This document shows positions 1-7,615 of a stretch of 27,510 bases of DNA, piece after piece; position 1 is the first letter of the stretch, and every line of letters begins with the position of its first letter. This DNA is from an uncultured Austwickia sp. (GTDB lineage: Bacteria; Actinomycetota; Actinomycetes; Actinomycetales; Dermatophilaceae). Location of the stretch: positions 1 through 27,510 of the forward strand of contig CAKUSI010000019.1 of assembly GCA_934678955.1 (NCBI GenBank). The letters are read 5' to 3'. Both the position numbers and the translations under genes were made by a program. The notes beneath the pieces were generated by a model that searched no databases, was not told the origin of the DNA, and was given only the letters and a program-made list of their open reading frames with translations.

Positions 1-774
1 GCCGTTGGCCCCGGACAGCACGCCGGCCCCCCAGGCCTCCGCCAGCCGCGTCATCGGCGGGCCCACGCGGCGCGCCCCGCCGCCGACCCAGATCAGGGGA
101 CGGCGGGCGGCGCGCATGACCCGTGCCGCCTCCGCCAGGGCGTCGGCCGGGGGCGTGCTCGGCAGCGGGGGGTCGGTGGGCGGCGGGGCGGCCTGTCGCT
201 CGGGATCGGCGGTGTACTGCAGGTCGATGGGCCAGTCGATGCTCACGGGCCCGTACGGCGGGGTGGCGAGGAGGCGTAGCGCCGTCGCGAGCGTCGCGGC
301 GGCGGCGTCCGCCCCCTCCAGGCGCAACGCGTGGCGGGAGACCGCGTCCAGCAGCTGAAGCTGACGCGGCACCTCGTGGTAGACGCCTCGGTCCTCGCCG
401 AGGTACGTCGACTCGATGTTGCCGGTCACATGCAGCACCCGGCTCTGCGCGGTCAGCGCCTCGAGCATGGCCCCTGCCGCGTTGCCGGCGCCGGTGCCCG
501 TCGAGGTGATCGCGACGCCGATCCCGCCGGTGGCGCGGGCGTAGCCGTCGGCGGCGTTGACGGCGGCCGCCTCGTGCCGGACGGGCACGAACCGCAGGTC
601 GCGGTCCACAGCCTCGACCAGCGGCAGGTTGTGGATGCTGACCACGCCGAACGCCACGTCGGCCCCGGCCTGACGCATGGCGGCGACGAGCACATCGCCG
701 CCGGTCCCGGGGTCGGTGGCGATCTGCGAGGTCGGGATCGCGTGCGTCTCGGTCGTGACGTGCTGGTCGGCCAT
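1..774 (-). CDS. Thiamine-pyrophosphate enzyme, acetolactate-synthase-like (N-terminal part, cut by window edge)
   Basis: The frame is open for 258 codons from the ATG at 774 to the window edge, so only the N-terminal TPP-binding (Pyr) domain and the start of the central domain are visible. The protein contains RHEAAAVNAADGYARATG at about residues 66-83, in which Glu68 matches the conserved glutamate that activates the TPP cofactor in acetolactate synthase-type enzymes. STGTGAGNAAGAMLEA (about 91-106) and PYGPVSIDWPID also fit this family. Family members condense or decarboxylate 2-oxoacids; the specific substrate cannot be told from this half. A GGAGCGAG stretch upstream of the ATG may be the ribosome binding site. 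It points the same way as the phn operon but is separated from it by a gene on the other strand, so it is probably a separate unit. Confidence 0.8.
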   Translation of the reverse strand, partial: MADQHVTTETHAIPTSQIATDPGTGGDVLVAAMRQAGADVAFGVVSIHNLPLVEAVDRDLRFVPVRHEAAAVNAADGYARATGGIGVAITSTGTGAGNAAGAMLEALTAQSRVLHVTGNIESTYLGEDRGVYHEVPRQLQLLDAVSRHALRLEGADAAAATLATALRLLATPPYGPVSIDWPIDLQYTADPERQAAPPPTDPPLPSTPPADALAEAARVMRAARRPLIWVGGGARRVGPPMTRLAEAWGAGVLSGANG

Positions 775-935
775 GGTGTCTCGCTCCGCACGCCGGGGAC
801 GGGGGGCCGACGCTCGCTCGACCGTACGTCCGTCAACCGGGCGCCGCGACACGAGTCGGCCTGCGGCGCTGGCCGCTGCCGGGCTGCGCGCCCTGCAGCC
901 GCTCGTCGGCCGCGGCGGGGACTTAGCCTGGGCGG

Positions 936-1242
936 GTGCAGTTCAGCAAGGAGTTGCGCCCGCGGGTCCTGGCGGGAGAGATCGACCTCACCGTGCGGGG
1001 GTGGCAGCGCCCAGGTCAAGGTCGGGGGCCGCTACCGGGTCGGGCCGGGAATGGTCGAGGTCGGCGCGATCGACCTCCTCCCCTTCGCGGCCATCGACGA
1101 GGACGACGTACGGCGCTGCGGCGACAGTGACCGCGAGGCACTGCGCATCCGCGCCGCCCACAGCGCCCCGATCCACGACGACACGCCCGTCTACCGGATC
1201 GAGTTCCACGTGATCGACGAGACCTCGGTGGATGAGGCCTAG
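936..1242 (+). pseudogene. ASCH-domain protein, interrupted by a frameshift
   Basis: A GTG at 936 opens a frame reading MQFSKELRPRVLAGEIDLTV and then RGWQRP, the usual start of small actinobacterial ASCH-domain proteins. The family continuation, QVKVGGRYRVGPGMVEVGAI, is in another frame from about 1012 and runs to a TAG at 1240-1242. One surplus or two missing bases near 1008-1012 (in cagcgcccagg) separate the halves; corrected, the protein would be about 101 residues, normal for the family. As written, the first frame stops at 1130. ASCH is an RNA-binding-like fold related to PUA; some members are amidohydrolases or nucleases, and the role here is unknown. The gene converges on the phn operon. 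Either a sequencing error or a true pseudogene. Confidence 0.65.
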
Positions 1243-1272
1243 GTGGATGAGGCCTAGGCGGATGAGGCCGGA
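1228..1272 (+). repeat. Three tandem copies of a 15-bp unit at the ASCH stop codon
   Basis: The unit GTGGATGAGGCCTAG occurs at 1228-1242 and again, identical, at 1243-1257. A diverged third copy, GCGGATGAGGCCGGA, follows at 1258-1272. Each exact copy contains the in-frame TAG, so the first copy ends the ASCH gene and the second repeats the terminus outside it. This is likely a local slippage duplication. Confidence 0.85.
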
Positions 1273-1305
1273 AGCCGCTGAGCAGCCGGTCCTCGGGATT
1301 CCGGC
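1267..1305. terminator. Possible hairpin between convergent ASCH gene and phn operon
   Basis: GCCGGAA at 1267-1273 pairs with TTCCGGC at 1299-1305 across a 25-base loop. It lies between the ASCH stop (1242) and the last stop of the phn operon (1309), where a bidirectional terminator would be expected. There is no T-tract and the loop is long, so this is a weak call. Confidence 0.25.
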
Positions 1306-1308
1306 GTC

Positions 1309-2565
1309 TCACGCGTCCGGGGACAGCACCCTCTTCAGTCCGGCGTGCGTCGCCTCGAACCCGTGGCGTGCATAGAACGCCAGCGCGCGCTCGCGACGCA
1401 GGTTGCTTGACAGTTGGAGGACGCCGGCCCCGTCGGCCCGAGCGCGGTCGACCAGCCACGCGATGAGCGTCCCGCCCAGGCCCTGGCCGCGGTGGTCGGC
1501 CCGCACCGCGAAGGCCTCCAGTTGCGCGCGGACGAGGCCGCCGTACGCCAGGCCGGTCAGTAGGGAGTACTGCAACGTCGCCACCGTCTGACCGTCGGGC
1601 CCCGACACCACCACCAGGAGGTCGCGAGGGTCGGCGTCGATGCGCCGGAAGAGACGCCGTAGCTCGTGATCGTCCGCGCCCCCGGTTCCGTCGCTGAGCG
1701 CCATGTCGTCCAGCAGCGCGCATACCTGCGGGAGGTCGTCCTCCCGGGCCCGGCGAAGCGCATACGTCTTGCCGTCCGCGACCACGGTGCCGAGGTCCGG
1801 CGGCAAGGAGGACGAGATCGCTTCGGCGATCTGCTCGCCCAGCTCCCGCGTGGCGGCGACGACCCCGGACCACCGGCGGGTGAGGTCGGGGTCGAACGTG
1901 AGGTCCCGCCCGTACGCGTCGAGGACGACCCCGCCCGCCTCCTCGACGAGCACCATGGCGGCCGCCAGGTCGACGATGCGGTGGGTGTCGGAGCCGGGGT
2001 CGGCGAAGGCGTCGATCGAACCCTGCGCGACGAGCATGGCTTCCAGGCAGCTCGTGGACAGGATGCGGACGCGGGCAGCCCGGTCGGCGATCGCCCACCA
2101 GGCGCGGGCGCAGGACCCGCGTTCGCCGCGCTTCGGGCGCAGCAGGCTGACGGCCGCGCCGTCGAGGCGGCGCCGCCCCGACGTGGCCAGCGGCGTCGGG
2201 CGCCCTCGGGTGGCGCTGATCGTCGCCCCGGTCTCGAGCCAGCACGTGAGCGCGCTGACCGGGCGGTCGTCCTCCACCAGCGCGGCCGAGAAGCAGGACA
2301 GCGGGACGCCGGCGGCGGCGTTGGCGGACCCGTCCAGGGGATCCACGACGACGGTTCGGGCGCTCCCGTGGTCGAGGAACCCGACCTCCTCGCTCAGCAG
2401 GTTGACGCCGTGGCGGCTCGCCACGTCGATCACCGGCGCCTCGAGGATCGTGTCGATGAGGTACGACGGCGTCCCGTCCGCGCCGTCGGCGACCAGCTCG
2501 AGCAGGTCCTCCCGGTCGTAGGAGGCCCACCCGCTCCCGGCGGCAGCGGAGACCGCCCGGCACAT
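1309..2565 (-). CDS. Inositol-monophosphatase-like / GNAT acetyltransferase fusion, last gene of the phn operon
   Basis: From the ATG at 2565 this reads 418 residues. The first ~260 residues carry the metal-dependent phosphatase motifs: SEEVG, the metal-binding DPLDGSANAAAG (canonical DPLDGTxNF) and a C-terminal VDLAAAM..EEAGG in place of WDxAAG, with the Asp kept but the Trp lost. The last ~150 residues are a GNAT domain with the acetyl-CoA loop VRADHRGQGLGGTLI and a typical FYARHGFE near the end. The real start may be GTG 2729, which overlaps the restored phnM stop as GTGA. That requires one missing C in the C-run near 2580 and gives 473 residues with ISADADP running into LLAEMCRAV. PhnO of other phn operons is also a GNAT (aminoalkylphosphonate N-acetyltransferase), so that role is plausible for the C-terminal half. 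The phosphatase substrate is unknown; a ribosyl phosphate is an inference from context. Confidence 0.75.
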   Translation of the reverse strand: MCRAVSAAAGSGWASYDREDLLELVADGADGTPSYLIDTILEAPVIDVASRHGVNLLSEEVGFLDHGSARTVVVDPLDGSANAAAGVPLSCFSAALVEDDRPVSALTCWLETGATISATRGRPTPLATSGRRRLDGAAVSLLRPKRGERGSCARAWWAIADRAARVRILSTSCLEAMLVAQGSIDAFADPGSDTHRIVDLAAAMVLVEEAGGVVLDAYGRDLTFDPDLTRRWSGVVAATRELGEQIAEAISSSLPPDLGTVVADGKTYALRRAREDDLPQVCALLDDMALSDGTGGADDHELRRLFRRIDADPRDLLVVVSGPDGQTVATLQYSLLTGLAYGGLVRAQLEAFAVRADHRGQGLGGTLIAWLVDRARADGAGVLQLSSNLRRERALAFYARHGFEATHAGLKRVLSPDA

Positions 2566-2725
2566 CTCGGCGAGGAGGGGTCCGCGTCGGCGGAGATCCG
2601 CGGTTCGGGCGCGCCGTACGGGGAGCGCCCCCGCCGGCGCCTTGCCGCGATCGCCCCGCCGTGCTCCACGTCGGCGCCGGCGCCTGCTCCGGACAGTGCC
2701 GCGCTGCCCGGAGAGACGGTCGCGC

Positions 2726-3932
2726 TCACGGTCGGCTCGACCGCAACGTGGCCACGACCCGCGGCCACCAGCCGACGCGGTCGTCGACGGCGACGAGGTC
2801 CGCCCGGCGGCCCGGGAGGAGCGCCCCGGCGGTCGGTCAGGCCCGTCGCCGCCGCCGGCCCCGAGGTGACCAGGCCGATCGCCGCGACGAGGTCGACGAG
2901 TCCGTCCCTCGCCGCCTGCCAGGCGGCGGACAGCAGGGCGCTTGGCAGGTAATCCGACGCCAGCGCGTCGAGCAGTCCCGCCGCGAGCAGCTCCTGCGCG
3001 GAGACGTTGCCCGAGTGGGAGCTCCCGCGCAGCAGGTTGGGGGCACCGGCCACGATGACCAGGCCCTTCTCCCGGGCCCGGCGAGCGGCCTGCAGCGTGG
3101 TCGGGAACTCGGCGACCGCGCCGCCGCGCGCAGCCAGGCCGTCGATCGTCTCGGCGGTGTCCGGGTCGTGCCCGGCCAGGGTGATACGGCCTGCCGAGGC
3201 CAGCTCGCCCAGCCACGCGAGGTTCGCCGCGCGGACGTCCTCCTTCTCCTGGCTCTCGCGCATGAGCCGCGCGATGTTCGACCAGGCTTCATCCTCGGTG
3301 TGGCCGTCGGCGGTCACCATGTAGTTCGCCATGTAGCGCGGGTCGGCGTACTGCCCCTGGCCCGGCGTGTGGTCCTCGTGGGACACCAACGGGGCCGGGC
3401 CGGCGTCCGGCAGGTGTGCGAGGCGCCCGCGCAGGGTCGCGGCGCCCTCCTGAGACAGGATGTCGAGCCGGTGCAGGACCCGGTGGTCGACGCGGTAGGA
3501 AGCGAAGGTGTCGATCACGCCGCAGACCTCGAGCGCGGTCTCGACCGACCGCTCCCCGCCGCGGAAGGTCTGATGCTGGAACGCCGCCCCGTGGAAGATC
3601 GTCGTGACGCCGGCCGCGACGAGCTTGCCCTCCAGCGAGCTGAGCGCGAAGTCCCACGGCACGTGCGCGTTGGGGCGCGGGGCGCGCTCCTTCTCCAGCG
3701 CGTCGGAGTGCGGGTCCACGATGCCCGGGATCACGAGCAGCCCGGACCCGTCGAGGCACGTCGCCCCGCGGGCCCGCCCGCGGCCCACCTCGGCGATGAG
3801 CCCGTCGCGGACGACGATCCGTGCGTCGTCCACGAGGCCCTCGGGCGTGAGGGCCCGCACGTGAGCCAGCTCGAAGTCGGCCGGGGCCGGCCCCAGCCGC
3901 CAGCCCACCCGGTCCTGGGTCTGCACACTCAT
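2726..3932 (-). CDS. phnM: PhnM, triphosphate-ribosyl phosphonate diphosphohydrolase (frameshifted near its C-terminus)
   Basis: PhnM removes pyrophosphate from ribose 1-phosphonate 5-triphosphate, giving the substrate of C-P lyase. The ATG at 3932 overlaps the phnL stop (ATGA). The amidohydrolase motifs are present: PGIVDPHSDALEKE, SHEDHTPGQGQY, TLAGHDPDTAE, NLLRGSSHSGN and LASDYLPSALL. The frame then reaches SGPAAATGLTDRRG and leaves the family. One extra base in the C/G run near 2830 (cgccgggg) explains this: removing it gives TDRGALLPGRRADLVAVDD and a natural C-terminus, with TGA at 2728-2726 and about 401 residues. That TGA overlaps a GTG (2729) as GTGA, as elsewhere in this operon. Without correction the frame runs on to 2430 into nonsense. 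Identity is firm; whether it is intact depends on the indel being real. Confidence 0.9.
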
Positions 3933-4702
3933 GCCCCGACCTCCTGTAGCGCGTCGATATGTCTGCCGGCGATCTCCTCGGGGGAGGCGTCGCCGATGAC
4001 GCGACCTCCCTGGAGCACCAGCACCCGGCCCGCGAGGCGCCGGATGATCCGCATGTCGTGGTAGACGGCGAGGACGCTGACGTCCTGGTGCCGCAGGTCC
4101 TCGATGAGTTCCAGCGCGTGTTCGCGGTTGGCGGGATCCAGCGCGGAGACCGGCTCGTCGAGCAGGAGCAGGTCCGGGGGGCTGACCGTGCCCGCCGCGA
4201 GGTTGACCCGCTGCCGTTCGCCGCCGGACAGGACGGCGCAGTCCATGTCCCACAGGACCTCGTCAATGCGCAGCCGCTGCAGCGCGTGCGCCGCGGCGTC
4301 GCGCGCCTCGTCGTCGGCCAGCCCGCGACGCCGGGCGGCCCGCGCCACGAGGTCGAGGGGGCCGGTCCGCGGGGGCGCCTGCAGGAACTGCGAGACATAC
4401 CCGAACCGGCGCCCGCGCAGGCGGGCCATCTCGCGGTCGGGAAGGGCGGTGAGCTCGATCCGCTCGCCCTGGGAGAGGAGGGTGACCGTCCCCGCGTCGG
4501 GCAGGTAGGTCCGCACCAGGCAGCGCAGGAGGCTCGACTTGCCGGCCCCCGAGGCGCCCGCCAGGGCCAGGTGCTCGCCGCGCCCGACGTCGAAGGAGAC
4601 GTCCCGCAGCGAGGTGACGCTGCGGCCGATGGCGTGGACGTGGAAGGTCTTGTCCAGGTGGCGGACCTGGAGGACCGGGTCGGGTCGGACGGTGGGGTCC
4701 AT
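3929..4702 (-). CDS. phnL: PhnL, ABC-type ATPase of the C-P lyase system
   Basis: The 257-residue single ABC ATPase has Walker A GASGAGKSS (49-57), the signature LSGGERQR (from 158) and Walker B LLLLDEP (178-184). The FGYVSQFLQAPPR segment and AVYHDMRI are typical of PhnL rather than a transport ATPase. PhnL works with PhnGHI in joining phosphonate to ribose triphosphate, and PhnK/PhnL dock on the C-P lyase core complex rather than on a membrane permease. The start ATG 4702 lies 8 bases after the phnK stop and follows GGGAG, a good ribosome binding site. The stop overlaps the phnM start as ATGA. Intact. Confidence 0.95.
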   Translation of the reverse strand: MDPTVRPDPVLQVRHLDKTFHVHAIGRSVTSLRDVSFDVGRGEHLALAGASGAGKSSLLRCLVRTYLPDAGTVTLLSQGERIELTALPDREMARLRGRRFGYVSQFLQAPPRTGPLDLVARAARRRGLADDEARDAAAHALQRLRIDEVLWDMDCAVLSGGERQRVNLAAGTVSPPDLLLLDEPVSALDPANREHALELIEDLRHQDVSVLAVYHDMRIIRRLAGRVLVLQGGRVIGDASPEEIAGRHIDALQEVGA

Positions 4703-4710
4703 GGTCTCCC

Positions 4711-5241
4711 TCAGCTATGCGCGGCGGCGACCAGCCGCTGGGTGTAGGCGTCGTGGGGGTCGGCGAAGAGCTGGTCGGTCAGCCCCGTCTCGATGACGCG
4801 CCCCGCGCGCATCACCAGCGCGCGGTCGGTCAGGGCGCGGATCACCCCGAAGTCGTGGCTGACGACCACGACCGCGATGTCGCGCTCGGCGATGAGCTCA
4901 CGCAGCAGATCGAGTACGCCGGCGGCGACGGAGGCGTCGAGTCCGGTCGTCGGCTCGTCGAGGAGAAGCACCTCGGGGTCGCTGGCGAGCGCCTTGGCGA
5001 TCTGCACGCGCTGGCGCATGCCGCCGGAGTAGGTCCCGACGACGTCGTCCATCCGGTCCAGCGGCACCTCGACGCGGTCGAGCAGCGCCGCAGCGCGCTG
5101 GCGGATGTCCCAGTACGAGCGCCAGCCCGCGGCCGTGAGCCGGTCGGCGATGTTGCCTCCGGCGCTGATCCGCAGGTCGAGCCCCAACGCCGGATCCTGG
5201 TGGACGACGCTCATGACGCCGATCCGCAGCGCCCGCCGCTG
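4711..5241 (-). CDS. phnK: PhnK, C-terminal two thirds (frame-shifted from the PhnJ-PhnK reading frame)
   Basis: This frame encodes the second part of the ABC protein PhnK: QRRALRIGVMSVVHQDP, then ISAGGNIADRL, the signature TYSGGMRQRVQIAKAL, Walker B VLLLDEPTTGLD and the switch VVSHDFG. The Walker A half is not in this frame; it sits at the end of the reading frame that starts with PhnJ. One missing base near 5241 (cacgcagcgg) separates them; adding it gives ...DLTPRQRRALRIG... and one 592-residue PhnJ-PhnK chain. Taken alone, the first ATG at 5214 would make a 167-residue protein without a P-loop, which could not bind ATP properly. PhnK normally docks on PhnJ in the C-P lyase complex. Confidence 0.85.
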   Translation of the reverse strand, partial: QRRALRIGVMSVVHQDPALGLDLRISAGGNIADRLTAAGWRSYWDIRQRAAALLDRVEVPLDRMDDVVGTYSGGMRQRVQIAKALASDPEVLLLDEPTTGLDASVAAGVLDLLRELIAERDIAVVVVSHDFGVIRALTDRALVMRAGRVIETGLTDQLFADPHDAYTQRLVAAAHS

Positions 5242-6488
5242 CGTGGCGTGAGGTCCAGGACGTTGTCCCGGCCCCGACCTACGGCGGCCAGGTGGACCGA
5301 CCCTGCGGTGGCCTCCTCATCGCCGATGATGCAGCGCATGGTCGTGGACTTGCCCGACCCGGACTCGCCGATGATCCCCAGCGCCTCGCCCGGCGCCACG
5401 TCGAAGTCGACGCGGTCCACCGCCACGACGCCGGTGCCGCCGAATCCGCCCGGGTAGACCTTGCGCAACCCGGCGACCTTGAGCGCCCACTCCTCACCGT
5501 CCGCGACGGCCCCGCTGGCCGAGGCGTGAGTGAGCCCGGACCGGCCGACCAGGCGGATGCCCGCGCTGCGGACCCGACGCGCGGGGTCGGGGAACCAGCG
5601 GCGCGGCACCCGCGGCGCATGGCGTTGCCGGTCGGCTTCGCCCTCGACCACCCGGTCGCACCACTCCGTGTCGGAGCACGCCCAGGTGCCGTGCGGGGTC
5701 TCCACGAGGTAGGTCCCCTCGCTGCCGCACCGCTCGCAGGTGGCCCCGTCCACGTATTCGACCTCGAACGGCACGTCATCGAACGTCACCGGCTCGACGG
5801 TCGTATGCGGCGGGACCGCATACAGCTTCTTGTCGCGACCGTGCGACAGGAGCGTGAGGTGCTCCGCGTCGTGCAGCGCGGGGACGTCCCACCGCGGGAT
5901 CGGGCTGGGCGCCATGAGGTAACGCCCATGAACCAGCACCGGGTAGCCGGAGCTCTGGTTCACGACGCCGCCGGTGACGAGGTCCTCGTACATGGCGACC
6001 CAGATGCGGGAGTAGTCCGCCTCCGCGTGCATCCGGCGGCATTCCCGCACCGACTTCTCCACGGACCGAAGCGGCTCGCTGACCGGGACCTGAAGCACGA
6101 GCGTCTGCCCGCAGTCCAGCGGCTCCTCGGGCACCCGGTGGCGCGATTGGACGACGGTCGCCGCCCTCGTGTCGTCGGTCGTGGGGCAGCCCAGGCTCGC
6201 GGCGATGAGGCGGCGCAGGTTGACCGCGTTGACGCCCTCGTCGTCGCCCTGGTCGATGACCTTGAGCGTGTCGTCGGGGCAGCCGATCGCCATCGTGACC
6301 TGCAGTCCGCCGGAACCCCAGCCGCGGGCCACCGGCATCTCCCGGGACCCGAACGGCACCTGGTGGCCCGGGATGCAGACCGCCGCCAGCAACGCCCGGC
6401 GGACCTCCCGCTTGCCCTGTTCGTCCAGGACGACCGGGCGCCCGTCGGCGTCCTCGTCCAGTCGCTTCGTCAGTTCCCGCACGCTCAT
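5211..6488 (-). CDS. phnJ: PhnJ, carbon-phosphorus lyase radical-SAM enzyme, with the PhnK Walker-A half attached
   Basis: PhnJ cleaves the C-P bond of ribose 1-phosphonate 5-phosphate, using S-adenosylmethionine and a 4Fe-4S cluster. The ATG at 6488 overlaps the phnI stop (ATGA). Residues 1-280 are PhnJ, with Cys251, Cys254, Cys271 and Cys277 (C-X2-C-X16-C-X5-C). By alignment with E. coli PhnJ (C241, C244, C266 and catalytic C272), the first three bind the cluster and the last is the thiyl-radical cysteine; the middle spacing is shorter here. No stop follows. After a basic linker of about 55 residues the frame enters an ABC domain at about 336 (ALKVAGLRKVYPGG) with Walker A GESGSGKST (374-382), which is the N-terminal part of PhnK. 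The frame ends at 5211 after a frameshift near 5241. I see no start codon with a ribosome site for a separate phnK. Confidence 0.93.
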   Translation of the reverse strand: MSVRELTKRLDEDADGRPVVLDEQGKREVRRALLAAVCIPGHQVPFGSREMPVARGWGSGGLQVTMAIGCPDDTLKVIDQGDDEGVNAVNLRRLIAASLGCPTTDDTRAATVVQSRHRVPEEPLDCGQTLVLQVPVSEPLRSVEKSVRECRRMHAEADYSRIWVAMYEDLVTGGVVNQSSGYPVLVHGRYLMAPSPIPRWDVPALHDAEHLTLLSHGRDKKLYAVPPHTTVEPVTFDDVPFEVEYVDGATCERCGSEGTYLVETPHGTWACSDTEWCDRVVEGEADRQRHAPRVPRRWFPDPARRVRSAGIRLVGRSGLTHASASGAVADGEEWALKVAGLRKVYPGGFGGTGVVAVDRVDFDVAPGEALGIIGESGSGKSTTMRCIIGDEEATAGSVHLAAVGRGRDNVLDLTPRSGGRCGSAS

Positions 6489-7615
6489 CGCTCGTCCCTC
6501 CCGCTGATCGCCGGCTCGACGACCTGCTGGGCCTCCCGCGCGGCCATAGCTCGGTCCACCTGCGAGGTGAACGTGACGTAGTGCGGCAGCTTGAGGTGTT
6601 CGAGGAAGCCGTTGGAGGCCAGGCCGTCGGTCGTGAGCATCAGGATCTGCTGCAGCGCATCGCCCTCGCGGGTGCCCTCCGCGCGGCTCGCGGACAGGTC
6701 GAGGATCGAGCCGGCGATGGCCTTGCGCTCGTTGCGGCCGAGGGCCATGGCGTACCCGAGTTCGAAGCGGGAGGCGTCCTCCCCGCGCTCGTCCAGGTGC
6801 GCGACGCACTCGCAGTCGGTGACGCGGACGCGACCGATCGTGACCTCGCCGCCGGTGAGGGGGTGGGTGACGCGTACGGGCAGTCGCCCGTGCCGCACGT
6901 CCCCCAGCGTGACGTGCTCGTTGGCGTAGCCGTCGGGCCCGAGGATGGACCGGTACCACAGGTGGACCAGCCCTCCGGTCTCCGCCATCGCGATGGCCGA
7001 CAGGACCGCGGAGCGCGGCGCCGGCAGATGCACCGGCTGCAACGCCAGGTCGGCGGGTTCCGGATCGCCCGGGTCGCGCCGGTCCACGAGCAGCTCGCGC
7101 CCGCGCAGCACCTCGCTGTAGCGCGGCGGCGCCTCGTCCGGGAGTGGGTCGGCCGGCACCCGCGCGTCCAGGACGGCGCGCATCTCCGACGTCCGCGGCA
7201 GGGGATCATCGTCGCCGGGTCCGCGCAGAAGCCGCGCCGAGTAGTCGGCGGTGTCGCCCAGCAGCTGCGGCCCGAGTGGCTCCCGGGTGGCCGGTACGAC
7301 GCGGCGCAGCACCTCCATCTCGTCCGGGACCATCGCGCGGCTGAGGCCGAGACGCGGCATGGTCGACCGGTGCGCCCGGAGCAAGTGGACCGCCTCGGCC
7401 ATGTCCCCGCCGGCCTGAGCCAGCGCCGTCGCCGCCATCGCTTCATCCCACAGGCCTGCTTCACCCATGAGCTGGTCGATCGAGGCGGGCATGAGCGCGG
7501 CGACCTGAGCCGGGTCGATCTCGTCGATTCCCGCGCGCTTCCGATCCGCGGCGCGCAGGTCCTCGGCCGCGAGGATCGCCGCCGTGCCGCCCTTGGAAGT
7601 CCCTGCGTAGCTCAC
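6485..7615 (-). CDS. phnI: PhnI, C-P lyase core subunit
   Basis: The 376-residue protein matches PhnI over its length, starting MSYAGTSKGGTAAILAAE and containing ETGGLVHLWYRSILGPDGY and HVTLGDVRHGRLPV, with LDLSASRAEGTREG near the C-terminus. PhnI, with PhnG, PhnH and PhnL, replaces adenine of ATP by phosphonate to form ribose 1-phosphonate 5-triphosphate; alone the E. coli protein acts as a nucleosidase. The start is a GTG overlapping the phnH stop (GTGA), and the end overlaps the phnJ start (ATGA), so translation is probably coupled. Intact. Confidence 0.95.
   Translation of the reverse strand: MSYAGTSKGGTAAILAAEDLRAADRKRAGIDEIDPAQVAALMPASIDQLMGEAGLWDEAMAATALAQAGGDMAEAVHLLRAHRSTMPRLGLSRAMVPDEMEVLRRVVPATREPLGPQLLGDTADYSARLLRGPGDDDPLPRTSEMRAVLDARVPADPLPDEAPPRYSEVLRGRELLVDRRDPGDPEPADLALQPVHLPAPRSAVLSAIAMAETGGLVHLWYRSILGPDGYANEHVTLGDVRHGRLPVRVTHPLTGGEVTIGRVRVTDCECVAHLDERGEDASRFELGYAMALGRNERKAIAGSILDLSASRAEGTREGDALQQILMLTTDGLASNGFLEHLKLPHYVTFTSQVDRAMAAREAQQVVEPAISGRDER

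Noticed and set aside
331..1242. Long plus-strand frame of about 300 codons
   Set aside because: Only its last ~75 codons are family sequence (ASCH); the rest is antisense to the TPP enzyme.
2661..4064. Plus-strand frame of 467 codons opposite phnM
   Set aside because: Antisense shadow typical of GC-rich DNA; composition dominated by Arg, Gly, Val and no family motif.
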